DNA of 64,000 bases from Allodiplogaster sudhausi (lineage: Eukaryota; Nematoda; Chromadorea; Rhabditida; Diplogasteridae): the NCBI GenBank assembly GCA_945643635.1, contig CALZFC010000026.1:3440501-3504500 (forward strand), written 5' to 3'. Positions 51,479 to 63,983 of the stretch are shown one piece after another. Under the pieces are notes generated by a model. That model ran no database searches. It saw only the letters and a list, made by a program, of their open reading frames with translations, and was not told the origin of the DNA. The translations under genes and the position numbers were made by a program. Numbering within the stretch: the first letter of the stretch is position 1; every line of letters starts with the position of its first letter.

Positions 51479-53753
51479 TTCTCCCTTGCATTACAATCTT
51501 CGCACCAGATTTCCGTAGAAAAACTGGAATGACAAAATATGTAAATGTGCTAATGGAAGGAGAACACTATCTATGTTCATATGGATGAGTAGAACCGTTT
51601 GTGAATAAATTCAACATGTTTTGAATAATAAAAGCGTAAAATAAATACCATGATCTCGCAACAATCAGTGTTATTGTTCTTAAAGAGAAAAAAGCTATAG
51701 GTTCCGAAAATATCTTGTGTTATTGAATCAACAACATTATGGAGAAGCAATGGAGAATTTCCGCTTTAGTAATAGCAGAGGAAGATGGTTCAGGAAGGAA
51801 AGATCGGCTTGTCTACCGAAAAGGGGGCAGTAGATTTGAGCGGCTGAGTGAGAGAGAATGAGCGCGACAGAGAACGAGAGAGAGGGTGAGAGAGAAAGAG
51901 AGTGGGGGAGAGAAGGAAAGAGAGGAAGAGTGTGAGAGAGAGAAGGAGAGAGAGAAAGAGAGTGGGGGAGAGAATAGAGATTGAATAAGGGAGAGAGAAT
52001 GAGAGAGAGAGGAGTGAAAGTCAGCCATGAGCTGCAGTGCTTTCAGCAGCATTGGTGACTAGGAGGATCGGATCGGACAGGTCCTACCATTTCTTCTAAT
52101 TCCATGCGCGATCACGTTGCTAGCCACAGCAATATGAGTGACCAGCCAGAGGGGGAAAAAAAAAGGCGAGAAATGAATACTGGAGAATAATGAGTCGCAA
52201 TGGCACTAAGCAACAGTCTCATCAGGACATCTGCCGGCATTCCAGCTGGTTTGGGAGACAAAGCGAGAGCAAGAGAGATACAGAGAGAGTGATAGAGAGA
52301 GAAAGAGAGAGTGACAGAGAAAGAGATAGAGAAAGAAAGAGAAAGAGAGAGAAAGAGAAGCGAGGAAGAGGGATGAGAGAGCGAGCCGTTTAGCCACTTT
52401 TCGTTGGACAGCAACAATGCCGGTGAAAGAAAACAATTGGTATAATAAGCAGCTTGGAGGAGTAGGACAGCTGAATGAGATCGGATGCAAATGTCTCTTG
52501 GTCAGTCTTCTTCTCGGCTATACACATAAATACTATGAAACTTGTACTCCTTTCTCTTTTTTCTCTCGCTTTCTCTCAATCTCTCTCTCTCTTCCTCGTG
52601 TTCTTCTTACCATTAGATGTACACGTCAATTTGAGCAATTATATGTCCTTTACCAAGTTATGAAAAGCGAGCCAAATCAATAGAACCACCCGAAATTACC
52701 CAAGCCTAAGCAGATTAACAAGAAAACTAAAAGGCATGTGGCCATGAAAAGAGTCATTGCGCACAAGAAGAAAAGTGGAGAAGAGGCATTTTCTGCAACT
52801 TTAGTTGTCGGCATCTCATTTTTGATCATGTGATATGTCTGAGACATTCGAAAGAGCAACGCAAAAGGCGAAATTCCACATGGTCTCGTTTTTTTCAGAT
52901 TTTTTTCCATTCATGAAATGATTCATGAAACTCATTTTTTCAGCCAAAACCTATGCAAGCATAGTAAAAAGAAAATATGAGGTTGAGTTATAAACTTGAT
53001 CGTGGCCAGACAAGGGCAGTTCTCTCAGTAACAAGGAACAAGCACTGTCGAACAAGATGGCCGAGGCAGCAAATAAGACAGTCAAGGCCGTGACATCTGT
53101 AGCAGCGAGAAGGACGCGAGCAAGCATGGGAAAAGGAGAGAGTAGAGAGCAAAGGGAAGACTTTGTGAGGGATACAGGGCGCAGTACAGAACCAAAGAGA
53201 GACAGATTGGTATGGAGGGAAAGAAATGGCAGGAAATTGTAGATACGCAGCCGTGCTGGATAAGACATATCTAGTAGTGCAGGCCACTTCTTACTCATTC
53301 ACGAGCTCCTCCCACTGCGGGCAGCTCCTCCCCTTCTACTGCATACTTTGTCTGCTTAGATGAGACCCTGACGAGGATTGGAGTGATGAAAGGATGAATG
53401 GAGGTGGCAGCCAAGTGGGCAGAGGGAGTCTGCAGAGAGTGAAGAGAAAGAAGAAAGAGGAGAGAGATTCAAGACACTCAGACGAAGATTCAGACGAATG
53501 ATTCTAGCCGTATCACTGTATCTTGAATGATGGTTGGTGATACGCATAAGCCTAATGGTAAGGGGTCTTCCCTCGGAGAAGGACAGATAAGATGGCCGCA
53601 CCATGTAATCAGGAGGCTGCGGGCCGGCTGCTGCACGGCGGGTGGGAGACCAAGGCATGCCGGCAGTAAATCAAAGAGGACGGATAGCTAAGAGGTTCAC
53701 ATGCAGTCATGAGAGAGACGAAAGAGGGTGAATAGAGGGGAGAGAGGAGGGGC

Positions 53754-53756
<3 letters not shown>

Positions 53757-53794
<38 letters not shown>
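53757..53794 (+). repeat. (GA)n microsatellite
   Basis: A pure GA run of about 38 bp. Confidence 0.85.
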
Positions 53795-53801
<7 letters not shown>

Positions 53802-56297
53802 AGAGGTGTAGCAATGCAAGGAGAGATTAGAGAGCGAGAGGGGAAAGGAGAGAGAAGGGGCAAATCGGTAGGATTATGCATCCACCGGGCAAGATGGCCA
53901 TGAGTGAACGGCATGGTGAAGGCCGTCAAGTTGGCTGCAGAATACGAATCGTTTTTATACGTGTTCTAGTGCCAGAATGGTGCTGGAGAGGGTCGAATGA
54001 CCCGCGCGAGAGAACACCCGGGAATGGCCATTCCACACACGCTGTTGCCAGCGCGCGCATGCGATCGGCTGTCGAGATACTGGCCAGGCGACGTCAAATT
54101 CGATGATTGACACGCATTAGTAGACGGCGGCACACAGACGTCCGCTCCCCTTCCTTCTCTGGCTGTTGACTACACTCTCTCCTTCTACTCCTGGCGACAC
54201 TCTGCCATCCACGAGCTGACTTGGAGATTCAATCTTTTTAGATTCCGAACAGCTCTCACTGCCTTCCTAGCTATTCCTTCGCTGATGATCGCATTCCTGT
54301 CTGGATGTATGAACAAGCAAAGAGCTGGACCAGAATATAAATGGGAGCTGCGGACGGTGAGGGCAGAAAGAGGGCGCATTGCGTCGACGGCATGGCCTTG
54401 GCCCATCATTCATCTCGTTCCCATTCATCAACACTCTTTTTGTTTCTATCAACAACCCTCTCTTTCTCTCTGTCTCTCTCTCTTTCTCTCTCACTTTCTT
54501 CCTTTTTGGTACAGAATGCACCCTTGGGACGGCGCAGCGAAAAGCGGCACAAAGAAGGAAGGAAGCAGCTGCTGGAATGAGGAGCAACAGTAAGATTCAA
54601 GATGAGTACACATGGTTCTTCTTACTTTGCTGAGTAAAGCTGAGGTTACTGATCGGAAAGGACTGGCGCAATTCGATTCCATTTGTAACGAGACAATTTT
54701 ATGCGACAAAAATTATTAGTATGCTGGAATATTAAACTATTTAATTTGTGTAATAGCTTCTTAGACTAAGGGTACAATTGTTTAAAAAAAAAGATAAAAT
54801 TGTGCTTCGTTATGGTCACCGACGGTGAGTTTGTTAGGTTTGCTTCCAAACGAGAAGAAAGAGATGCGAAGAATAAGAGTGCGCCAAGTTGATGGATTCA
54901 ATTATCGACATATCTATCACAATGAAACTTAACGACTCGAGGACTGGAATGAAGCGGGCGATGGGATACACAAAGGAGAACGGATGTGGAAAAAGGGAGG
55001 TGTGAGTGATGAGACAATAAGACAATACAGGAGCAGCAGCTGAATGGTGGCCACTTGGAGACACACAAAACTCACACCTTGCTCCTCCTTCCTCTCGATC
55101 TCTTCCACTCTTTCTCTCGCATCTCTCTTCTCTCCCTCTCTCTCTCTCTCTCTCTTCTCCCTCTCTCTCTCTGTTGTCCATCATGCTCTTCATTTCTAGC
55201 TCTTTCCCACCTCGCTCCCTTCTTCGACCTGTGCATGCCATATGGCCTTGTTCACAGTAATGCAAACCAATTAAGAGGGGCAGCCGAAAGGAGGAAGAGA
55301 GAAGGAATGAGTGGGCCGACTTTGCGACTCAACAATAGTACTCAGCAGTACTCTTCTCACCCTTTGCTCTCTCCGAAACAGGATGGCGCTGCTTACTTAG
55401 GAGAAGCGCGGAATAGATTAGAAGAGATGAAAAATTGGAGTGGAGATAGTTTCTCTCTCTTTATATACATCAGGAAGGAAGAAGATTGGCTCGGCTTTTT
55501 ATTTCTTGAAAAAATAAATGTAATTAAAGGGCAGAAGAAGGGAAGCTGCAACCGCACCGGCACTGGCGACATGCAATCCACTGAAGCGGGCCCGGCAAGA
55601 CAATGCGGCTAGATAACATCTAGTCATTCAGTCGAATGAGTCAAAGAGAAGAAAGGGGAGAAAGAACAGAGGTAGAAGGATGACTCTCAAAGGTGAACAA
55701 CATGCCATTGTTCACTTCATTAATGGTCATCTGAACGAATTGTGCACGTGTTTCCTTTTCTTCTCTCCTTTTACTGAACCTTTTCGACAACGACATCAGG
55801 CCGTTCCCATTCGCAGTTGGCTCAGCGCCTGAAGGTCCTCTTTCACCAAGATGGAGAGCTGGATGAAAGATATATGGATGAAAGGAGTGGCAAAGAAAAT
55901 TAGAAGGCAGAAGGAAAGACAGTATGATAAAGATGTAGAATGGAAGAGAGTGAGAGAGTGAGAGTGAGACAGAGTGAGAGAGTTAGAGAGTCAGAGTGAG
56001 AGAGGGAGCAGGATCTGCTCCGATCAGCTGCTTGAATCATCCATCAGCCAGCCAGCCGGGACATATGCTCACGGCCATCACTCTCCCCTCTGCCTGTCTG
56101 CCCTCTCCAGCTCTTCTGTACTCTCTCATCTTCACTATTTTTCTCTAATCCTCGCGTGTTCGGTGGATTATTCAAATTGGCTGGCCGGCGGTACGTGGAG
56201 TAGCGGCAGAGAAGAAGTTGTCGAAGGAGGCATGTGTTTTGGGGCGAGAGCCTTTGTTCGGATTACGGGATGCTTAGAGATGGAAGGAGGGGAATGG

Positions 56298-56300
<3 letters not shown>

Positions 56301-56336
<36 letters not shown>

Positions 56337-56620
56337 TCAGTCAGTCACTCTCAGAATGACTCACTCTGTGGATGCGAGTCAGTTTGCCTCATTATGCTGT
56401 CCGGATTATGGGGTTTGCATGACACGTCTAACTACTGCCAGTTGCACGATTGAGTAAGAGAGAGAGAGAGAGGGAGGGAGGGCGAGAGAGAACGCGAGAA
56501 AGAGAGAGAAGAGAGAAGAGAGAGAGAGAGAAGGCGAGAGAGAACGCGAGAAAGAGAGAGAAGAGAGAGAGAGAAGATAGAGACAGCAAGAGAGAGAGAT
56601 AGAGATGCTGGAAGAGAGAG
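56301..56620 (+). repeat. Cluster of GA microsatellites
   Basis: A pure GA run at 56301-56333. A second block (56455-56620) has a near-duplicated 50-60-bp unit, GGCGAGAGAGAACGCGAGAAA, starting at about 56481 and 56533. Confidence 0.8.
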
Positions 56621-57472
56621 AAGAGAAGCTACTCTCTGCCACATTCATACATTGACACTGAACTGCATCTGCTTAATTTGCGTGGTTTCGTATTCGTAGA
56701 CTTGCATACTCCAACGTACAGTGCAAGCTTCAATTAATAAGATACTTGTTCCCTGCGCCTTGTTTCTTACAACGCAGTGGAAATTCGAGCATCTTTTTGA
56801 GAAGATCAAGTTATCGAAGAAGGAGCAGGCGTTAAGAATGGTCGCTGGGGAACAATTGGAAGAAGGAGAATAACATCTCTCTTCACTCTCATTCTACCAG
56901 GCTCGGCTCGGCGAAGCTAAACAGACCAAAAAGTGTGAGAAGCCGCTGGCCAAGAGAGGCTTGCACTCCTGAAAATGACGAATGGAAGCCTCTTCACCTT
57001 AATGCACGCCTCTCTCTCTCTCTTTCTCTCTAGTTTGATTTCTCACGATATCTCACAGGTGTTCAATATCTTTATTTATTACTACATTTCACAGCAATTG
57101 GTTTCTTTAATTTTAATATTTTCTTTTTGAGCAATGGATTGACATTTGGAAAAGAAGAAATAAAAACGTGGATGCGAAACATTCAAAATCTGCCAAATTA
57201 CAGTCTATTTAATTGTTAGAAGCGCGATATCATTTTCAAGTTTCTCACAGTTCTATTGTTCCTGCCTTTATTTGTCTATGTCACGTTCTCCAAACATGTA
57301 GTACATATTCTCTCCTCTCTTCCAACCGACTTTCTCTCAGCCTTTCACAGTCTGTCCCTCCCTACTTCTATCTCTGACTCTCTCTTTCTCAATCTCTCTT
57401 TCTCTATCGCTCTTTCCCTCTATCTCTTTTCCTCTATCTCTTTCTCTCTCGCTCTCTCTCTCTCAATCGCAG

Positions 57473-57518
57473 CATGTCAGCCAAAGCCAAGGCCGTCGTG
57501 AGGCAAGCGAAGATGTAG
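57473..57518 (+). other. Acceptor-like site with tiny ORF
   Basis: A 120-bp CT-rich tract ends in CAATCGCAG and is followed at once by CATG and a 14-codon frame (MSAKAKAVVRQAKM, stop). The arrangement is like the spliced-leader or 5'UTR acceptors before other ATGs in this window, and a GTGAGG donor lies inside the frame. It may be a first exon of an unrecognised gene or chance. Confidence 0.2.
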
Positions 57519-58592
57519 AAGAAAGATGCAGATTCTTTCCTTTATACAGGTTCAGCAGCCCGGATCTACATTGACTCGCTTTTTTCCCCGTCATTGCTCT
57601 CTTCTTTCTTCCGCCATAAAACCACTTCGTTGAGTCAAAAGGTAATAAACGATTCAAGGAACCGTAACTCTTTTAGAGAGAGAGACAAGGGCTTATGAGA
57701 GGATTACATACATATGTACATTCACGTGTGTTAGTAGCAGAGCTACCTACGCCTACATTGATCTGCTTACTCATCGGCAAAGATGTTCTACCTACAGTTA
57801 ATAGTACTAAACCAGCAATGGAAGAGCCTGTAAGACAATCTGTCAATAATGTTGCAGCCATCCACCTCTCTCCCCTGGCACGGTACGGTATGCAAATGTG
57901 TCGGAGTATGTTGACAGTTCGGTTGAAGCGGTCGGCTGGACGGAAGCGGATGAGAAGATGAGACGATCAAGTAGATGGATGGAGAATGTGTCGGAGAGGG
58001 TATGAAGGAGATATGAGGAGGGAACATGAGGGTGCCTGTCTCCTCCTCCGGTGCCGCTGCCGTCTTCAAGAGGCACAACTCTTTCTCTCTTTCTCTCACT
58101 CTCTTTCTTTCTGTTTTCTCTCTCTTTCTCTCTCTCCCCTCTTACTCTGTATTTATCTCATTCACTTCCGATCATCTCCTAACGGATGCAAACACAGCCG
58201 CTGGCACACATTGATGTAGAAATGTGATCGGGCGAACGTGTACTGAGGAATGTGAGACATGAATGACCAACTTGAGAGAAAGAAGAAACACGTCAGGTAT
58301 ACTGAGGTGAAGACCGAATTAATGAGTGATGAGGCATGGGGAAAGGAAAATGGGGGAACATAAGGAAGAAGACAGTAAGGACTCTGAGGTCACCGATTTA
58401 CAATTGACCCCTTCTCCTAGTCACTGATGAGAGTTCTTCTTTATCGTAAAATCGAGATCAAAATATTCAGATATATTGCAATCAGACCTCCAATGTTATA
58501 ATCGACAAAAATAATGCTTACGAAAAGAAACAAGGAAAACTTAAGCAATCAGAATGATAAAGGCTTGTGATTATGGAAATCAGAGCCCTTGC

Positions 58593-60296
58593 TTATTGCA
58601 CGAAATTTGGAGAGCGAAATACATATATGAAAAAAACAAAGAATGAAAGACTAAATACCCATGTCAGCTGAGTAATATTCATGGGGAATTCAATGCGAAA
58701 GTTTAGGCTGCCGACGAAAAAATGCATTCCGGAGTCTGAAATGTTGTGATAAATTATTGTGTAAGTTACATCCATTGACTGACGGAAAAAAAATCACTGA
58801 AACGGACCGAAAGAGCGCTGAGATCGGGAGGGATGGCCATCTCATTGTAAGGCAGATAGATGTGCGAGTAGGAGAGGACACTGGGGATGGAGAAGACGGA
58901 GAGCCAGAACACGTCATTGATGTCTTTCTTGCCCGGCAGCCGCAGAGTCACCGTCTCGTGTGCGTAGTCTCGCAGTGAATCACAGTCGAATGATACGGTC
59001 GTTCTGTGGCAATTCGTAAGATTTCTTTTAAAGAAAACAAAGAAGCACAATTTGCTGAATTCCACCACCTGTTGAAGAGCGGAACAATGCTTCCACTCGC
59101 GTTTGGAAGGATGTCCGTGCCGATCATAAACCACAAAGCTACGCCGTTTGTGTCCAATTTGAATTCCGTAATTTCTATTGTCTTGTGGTCAATCACCTCA
59201 AAGAAAATTGTGAATTTAAAAGTATTAGGGCTTAAATTAGGACTTAAAAGTGCAAAGCGCCTTGTAAACCTTAATTGGCCCCGAACTGATGTTGAAGAAG
59301 CCGTTAGGTGTTAATGGACGAAGTTGGGTCATGCTGGGAATGGTGAACGCTGGTCCATTTGGCATAATCACCGAAGCGATCGTTTCCTTAAATAAACAGT
59401 TGCTAATAAAAAAAAAGGAAAGGGTTAAGCTACCTTCTTCTTGTTATCTCTCAAAGAGAGCCAATTTATATTTCTGACGTGCTTTGTAGGGGGCAGAGAA
59501 ATGAGAAGAGGCTGAAAGCCTGCATGCCAATCCAGCGGACTCATGATCTGTAAATTTTGATTTGCTGAAGATAATGAAAATATTAGTTTCTCTGGTAACT
59601 AAGTAATAACTTGCCTCCTGCGCATCAACGTAAACGGGCGGGCGAATATCAAATCCTCGTGGGACGACCTTGTTGAAAATGTCTGCTTTGGTGGGCGAGA
59701 GAACGTGGATGGCTCTTGTTAGCTCGTCACTTCAACAACAACAATAATTACTTTAAAACAAGTAATGCGACAGTAATCGAAGAGCCACTGTTCGATACAT
59801 ATTCTTAGCTTACTTTTGACTTGACGACTTATTGTAAACTGTGGTCGGATGAACATCTTCATGCACTTCGAGCGGTCTTCCCTGCAATTCTGTGACAGTT
59901 TATCATGAATTGTTGTTTAAATATAGACTGTCAATGACCTTGACTATCATGTGAACGTCATCGTCATCAGAGACAGGAATGCCAATCGGAGGCAGCTCAT
60001 CCCTTTCAACGTGCACGACTGTTGGAAGAGAGAGGATCAATTGAATCAGAGATAATCCAATGAAGAAAGGAGAAACGGACCATCTCGTCTGACTCGCAAC
60101 GAGTTTGAGAGAAGTTCATTCCCGGGTGAGCTCCCCTGATCTGTCGATCCTGGAGGCGAAGTTTTGCGGACACGAGCAGTGATCTTCTGCATTCAATAGT
60201 ATATAGAAGTGAGATACATGGAGGAGAGAGAGAAAGCAAGAAAGCAAGAGAGAGAGATAAAGAGAGAGAGAGAGAGAAGGGATGGAGAGAGGGACA

Positions 60297-60344
<48 letters not shown>

Positions 60345-63037
60345 TTAAGGTTGCATTCAACAGGAATGCATGGAGAAAACCAGTAGAGTGAAAACCAGTA
60401 TGGAGTATGCAAAGAGCCTATCCAGCTCTGCCATTCATGTCCATATCTGAGGTGAAAGGAATACCTTGACATCATCCTGGATGAAGACTCCGATCATCAT
60501 TGGCTCAGGTCTCACGTAGAAGCCGTTCTGGCTGGGGAAAGAGTCGGCGACCGGATCATTCGTCGCCTCATTTGGTCCGAGCCAGAAGGTCACATTTTCT
60601 AAAGTTTGCTCATGCACAGATGAATGGAAACAATCAAGAGCCTCCTGACCAGTTAGGGAGGCTGGCTGGAAAATAAACTTGGTGATTATGAAGCGCTGAT
60701 TGTCAACGGCCCACACTGCACCCGATGGCTTCACTTGACGCTTCAGCGAATCCTGAATGCGAGGCCGATCATGCATTTCTGATGAAACAAATTACTTTTG
60801 ATCAAAAGTTGAGGAAGGAGGAATCGCCGGCGGGAAGGGCTCTGACCCAAATTGCCAGTTCGCAAGCAACTGGTCATCTATTCCACATTGAGACGTTACG
60901 GTCAACGATTTGAATGGTGGACAGCAAGGCGCGACTATTCATCTCCCTTTCACTTCTCAGAAATGAGACAAGCAAAAGAAGGCGAAAGTGCCTGCGACAT
61001 TAAAATGAATGAAATGAATCCTGGCTAACAGGGACCGCGAAGCTTCCGCAGTATTTGCCATAGTAGGGCAGTTTGTCAGGAGCGGTCGAAGAAGCAACCG
61101 GAGTAGGCTTAGCTGGTCGATTCGCTTTAATCCAGTCAAGTAAGCGGTTCTCCTTCTCCTTCTTCGAGTCCTCCATTGTGTCATCTTTGACGAGAGATCT
61201 GAGAAGATCAGGAATTTTGGGTCAAAAGGATAAAACTGTTTCACCCTCAGGATCATGTGCGACAAAGCAGAATACGGTGGATTCGTTTTAAAAATAAGAT
61301 TAAAAAAATGTTTAAAAAAAAAATCTTTATATTACTTGATTGCGGGCGCAAGGGCAGCTGCGTCTATTTCTCCAGATTTTAGTGCTTCTTCGAGAAGCGC
61401 ACGCTGTTCCTGAGGCAGCACTTCAAGCAGCTTCAGGGAATTCGCAACATCTTTGCTTGTTCGTGCCTCAATCAAAAAAGATAAGTAAATGTACTTCAAA
61501 ATCAGTGAGTTATTCCCACCTGCTTGTATTCTACGTTCGGCTTGCTCTTCTCCTTATCTTTATCCTTGTCTTCCTTCTTGATCTGTTCAACCCGATCTTG
61601 TCTCTCTTTCTGTCGAAGAGAGTCGTTGAGCGCGCTCGCACCCATGTTCAGCAGCTTCTGCATGATGGACGGCTCGGCCATCCTCTGCACCTCCACGGAG
61701 GGCGCGGCGTCCACCGCCGAGGCTGTCCCAATTCCCGGCCGGCCAACATTCGACAGGGCTGACGTCATCGTTTCCAGAAGATTTGACTCAAGCACATTCT
61801 TTATATTTTGATGCAAACATTATTGATACTGTCAGAAATGAAAAGTGGCACACCTGTCCAGCGCCTCCAAGAAGATTCTTAGCCAGCTTGGAGAATTGAT
61901 CAAAGGCAGATCCCTGTGCGAGGAGGCCATCGAGTGGAGAGGCGCCTGGTGCGGCCATTGCAGGTGCTCCGTTGTTCAGAAGAACATCGCCTCCACCCAG
62001 GGGAAAGCTGCCTTCCGAAATGGCGCCAGCTGCTGGTATGGCTTCTTGGAAGTGAGGAACGGAGATGGCATGCATGGACGGGAGGCCATTTGGAATGGCA
62101 CCAACTGAAGAAGGGACGGTCGGGAAGCCGGAGGCCACTCCGTGAGGAATGCCGCTGAAGCCGGAGGGCGCCAGGGCTTTCTGCGACTGCGCGAAGATGG
62201 AGTGGACAATGTTGGAGCCGCCGCTAGTTGGCTCGCCGAGAGTGAGATGGGCAGCGGGCGCGAGGCGAGTGTATTGTGGAGAGGTGAGCATGTGGCGCGG
62301 AGGAGCACCCTCCACCAACCTCGAGCCGAACTGACTCGGACGCCTTGCAGACTCGGCTTCGGAGGGGATGATGACGCGTGGGACGATGGCCCCTACACTC
62401 GAAGGCAGAGCAACGGGCCGCTGCTGTCGTCTGGCCGCCTCGACCGCCGCAGCAAAGGGCGACTTGCTCTGCGGCGGATTGTAGTGCGGAGGGTCCACTT
62501 CCTTCGGGATCTTTCTGTGAGCTAGGCGTTGCTCGTCTCCCTTATTGCGATTCCGCAGCTGAGGCCGAATCACTGACTGGCTCCCCGGTGTCCGCAATGA
62601 CTTTATTCTGTAAAACAATCAACTTTATGACTATGCTTTTGACAGGGACAGCTAAAAACGACTGACGGTTGATTTGGTTCGATTCGTCTGTTGTCTGAAG
62701 AAGTGGAGTACGTGGCTATCGGGATGGCCGGGTTGCTCATGTCTTGTTCCATGGCAGGAATCAGATTAGACATGGCAGACTGTTGGAGAGTGCGACGAGG
62801 AGAGAAGTCGAGAGTGGGAGGTGAGTGCGGTGGGATGGGAGGAGCGCGAGCTCGCACTCTCTCCTGATACTTTGACCAGGGGATGATTGCTGGCGAAGGG
62901 ACTTCTTCTGCTTCTGGAGAAAAACCATCTGAACATGAATAAACTGTCAAATCATGTAAGAGAATAGCCAACTTACAAGAGCAGAGTAGAAGAGTGGAGA
63001 GAGTAAGGAGAGATGACGTCATTCTATTTGTAGTCAT
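58593..63037 (-). CDS. Long secreted protein with Pro/Ala-rich N-terminus and two DM13 domains
   Basis: An extracellular-matrix type protein, role unknown. Exons (minus): 63037-62977, 62928-62667, 62607-61854, 61798-61520, 61466-61336, 61198-61030, 60752-60465, 60186-60081, 60018-59939, 59881-59814, 59729-59615, 59547-59434, 59386-59270, 59196-59069, 59003-58808 and 58778-58593, giving about 1017 aa. An N-terminal signal peptide is followed by about 400 residues rich in Pro, Ala, Ser and Gly, then a Lys/Glu-rich helical part. KLPYYGKYCGSF leads into DM13 no. 1 (GAVWAVDNQRFIITKFIF, VTFWLGPNE), split by a long charged insert. DM13 no. 2 has PIKVIDHKTIEITEFKL, ALWFMIGTD and VTLRLPGKKDINDVFWLSV. 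The final exon encodes a hydrophobic segment (FSLSFFVFFIYVF), perhaps a membrane anchor; this end is the least certain. The intron after VDAQE starts GCAAGT. A 51-nt GT...AG segment at 60649-60599 is in frame and may be an optional intron. Confidence 0.8.
60226..60340 (+). repeat. (GA)n tract in DM13-long intron
   Basis: GA-rich, including a pure GA run at about 60301-60338. It lies in the intron between 60465 and 60186 and reads as CT on the coding strand. Confidence 0.88.
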
Positions 63038-63883
63038 CAGAGGACAAGAGGCCTTCTTCCCTCACAACCACCAACTAGCTGCTGGATGACCGCTGCTGTC
63101 CCAAACGAGGTCACCTCGTCCCTCCTCACTTTCCTCCTCGTTGTGATTCTCTCTCTACAGCCGCAGGGTTGCTGCCCTGCGCATGGTCTATCTCTCTCTC
63201 GATCTCCCTCATCTCTTCTTCTCGTATGGTCCTCCTCCCTCCCCACCTTTCCCTCACAACTAGGAGATGCATCCGTTTCATAGCCACCGGCTGTGCTCTC
63301 CCGCTGCTGCTTTCTCTTCTTTCCCTTTCCACCTTCACTCTCATTCATTCATAATCGTTCAGGCGCTGTTCCTCCCCCCTTCCTCTCCACCTAAATCAAT
63401 CACCTCCCTCTCATGTGCGCATTCTGTATGCTTTTCAGTTGCGCGATCCGCTTTATACTGCCAGCTTGCAAATGCAGCCGCCACAAAGTTTGATATTCAA
63501 GGCACAACGAATTTTCTGGCAACTCGCATAAAACAATAACTGAGAGAATTTTGAATAAATCGACAATTTATGTTATGAGTTCCATTCTACTGTGGCCAAA
63601 AAACAATAATTAATAATATCACCCTATGCTGTCCCAACTTTCATATACTACAACGATCTTATAAAGGCGATTCGTAGTAGAGGAATTATTTACAAATATG
63701 CGAGCGTAAACATGATATCATGCAGACGATCTGGATATTATTGTACTGACTGCCTCATCTTATTACTGAATTCTTGGTCTAACCGATATGGTTTCATTAT
63801 TGTTTCGTCGTGATTGTGCGAATAAAGCATAAAAAACGTATGAAATTGCTAGTGATTCTAACTGATACTAGTTGCCTTGTGAT
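63038..63883. other. Intergenic: DM13-long upstream region and 3' flank of next gene
   Basis: No coding exon is seen. The left part (63040-63450) is CT-rich, the right part is AT-rich and probably includes the 3' flank of the partial gene on the minus strand. Confidence 0.5.
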
Positions 63884-63983
63884 TTATTTTCCACCACACG
63901 AAAAGCAGCCAGATTTCTGTGGCTTCTGCGTTAGGACGACGCCGGTTGAACGAATCTCGACGTCCTCACAGGCCATGAGTTCT
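63884..63983 (-). CDS. Last coding exon of a gene extending past the window
   Basis: On the minus strand, CTCCCTTTCAG ends at 63984 and opens an in-frame exon (after one base completing a codon) reading ELMACEDVEIRSTGVVLTQ and ending KSGCFSCGGK then TAA. Codon use is like the other genes in this window, and the acceptor is strong. An AATAAA overlaps the stop codon (63888-63883). The family was not recognised; the rest lies beyond position 64000. Confidence 0.55.

Larger units (their letters stand above)
50169..58592. other. 8.4-kb gene-poor region between the two DM13 genes
   Basis: No gene is supported. CT or GA tracts occur at 50700-50780, 51442-51473, 51850-52015, 52255-52370, 53757-53794, 55135-55172, 56301-56333, 56455-56620, 57340-57470 and 58080-58140. 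A 77-codon minus frame at 52677-52910 encodes one hydrophobic segment but has no other support. The stretch 51500-51780 is AT-rich and featureless. Confidence 0.55.

Noticed and set aside
52677..52910. 77-codon minus frame with a hydrophobic segment
   Set aside because: One hydrophobic stretch only, no homology recognised, no promoter or splice support.
52951..53298. Overlapping frames on both strands near 53.0-53.3 kb
   Set aside because: Both strands are open with no way to choose, and no domain is visible on either.
63014..63021. CRE site as a promoter element of DM13-long
   Set aside because: It lies inside the first coding exon (Met-Thr-Ser codons), so it is most simply explained by coding sequence.
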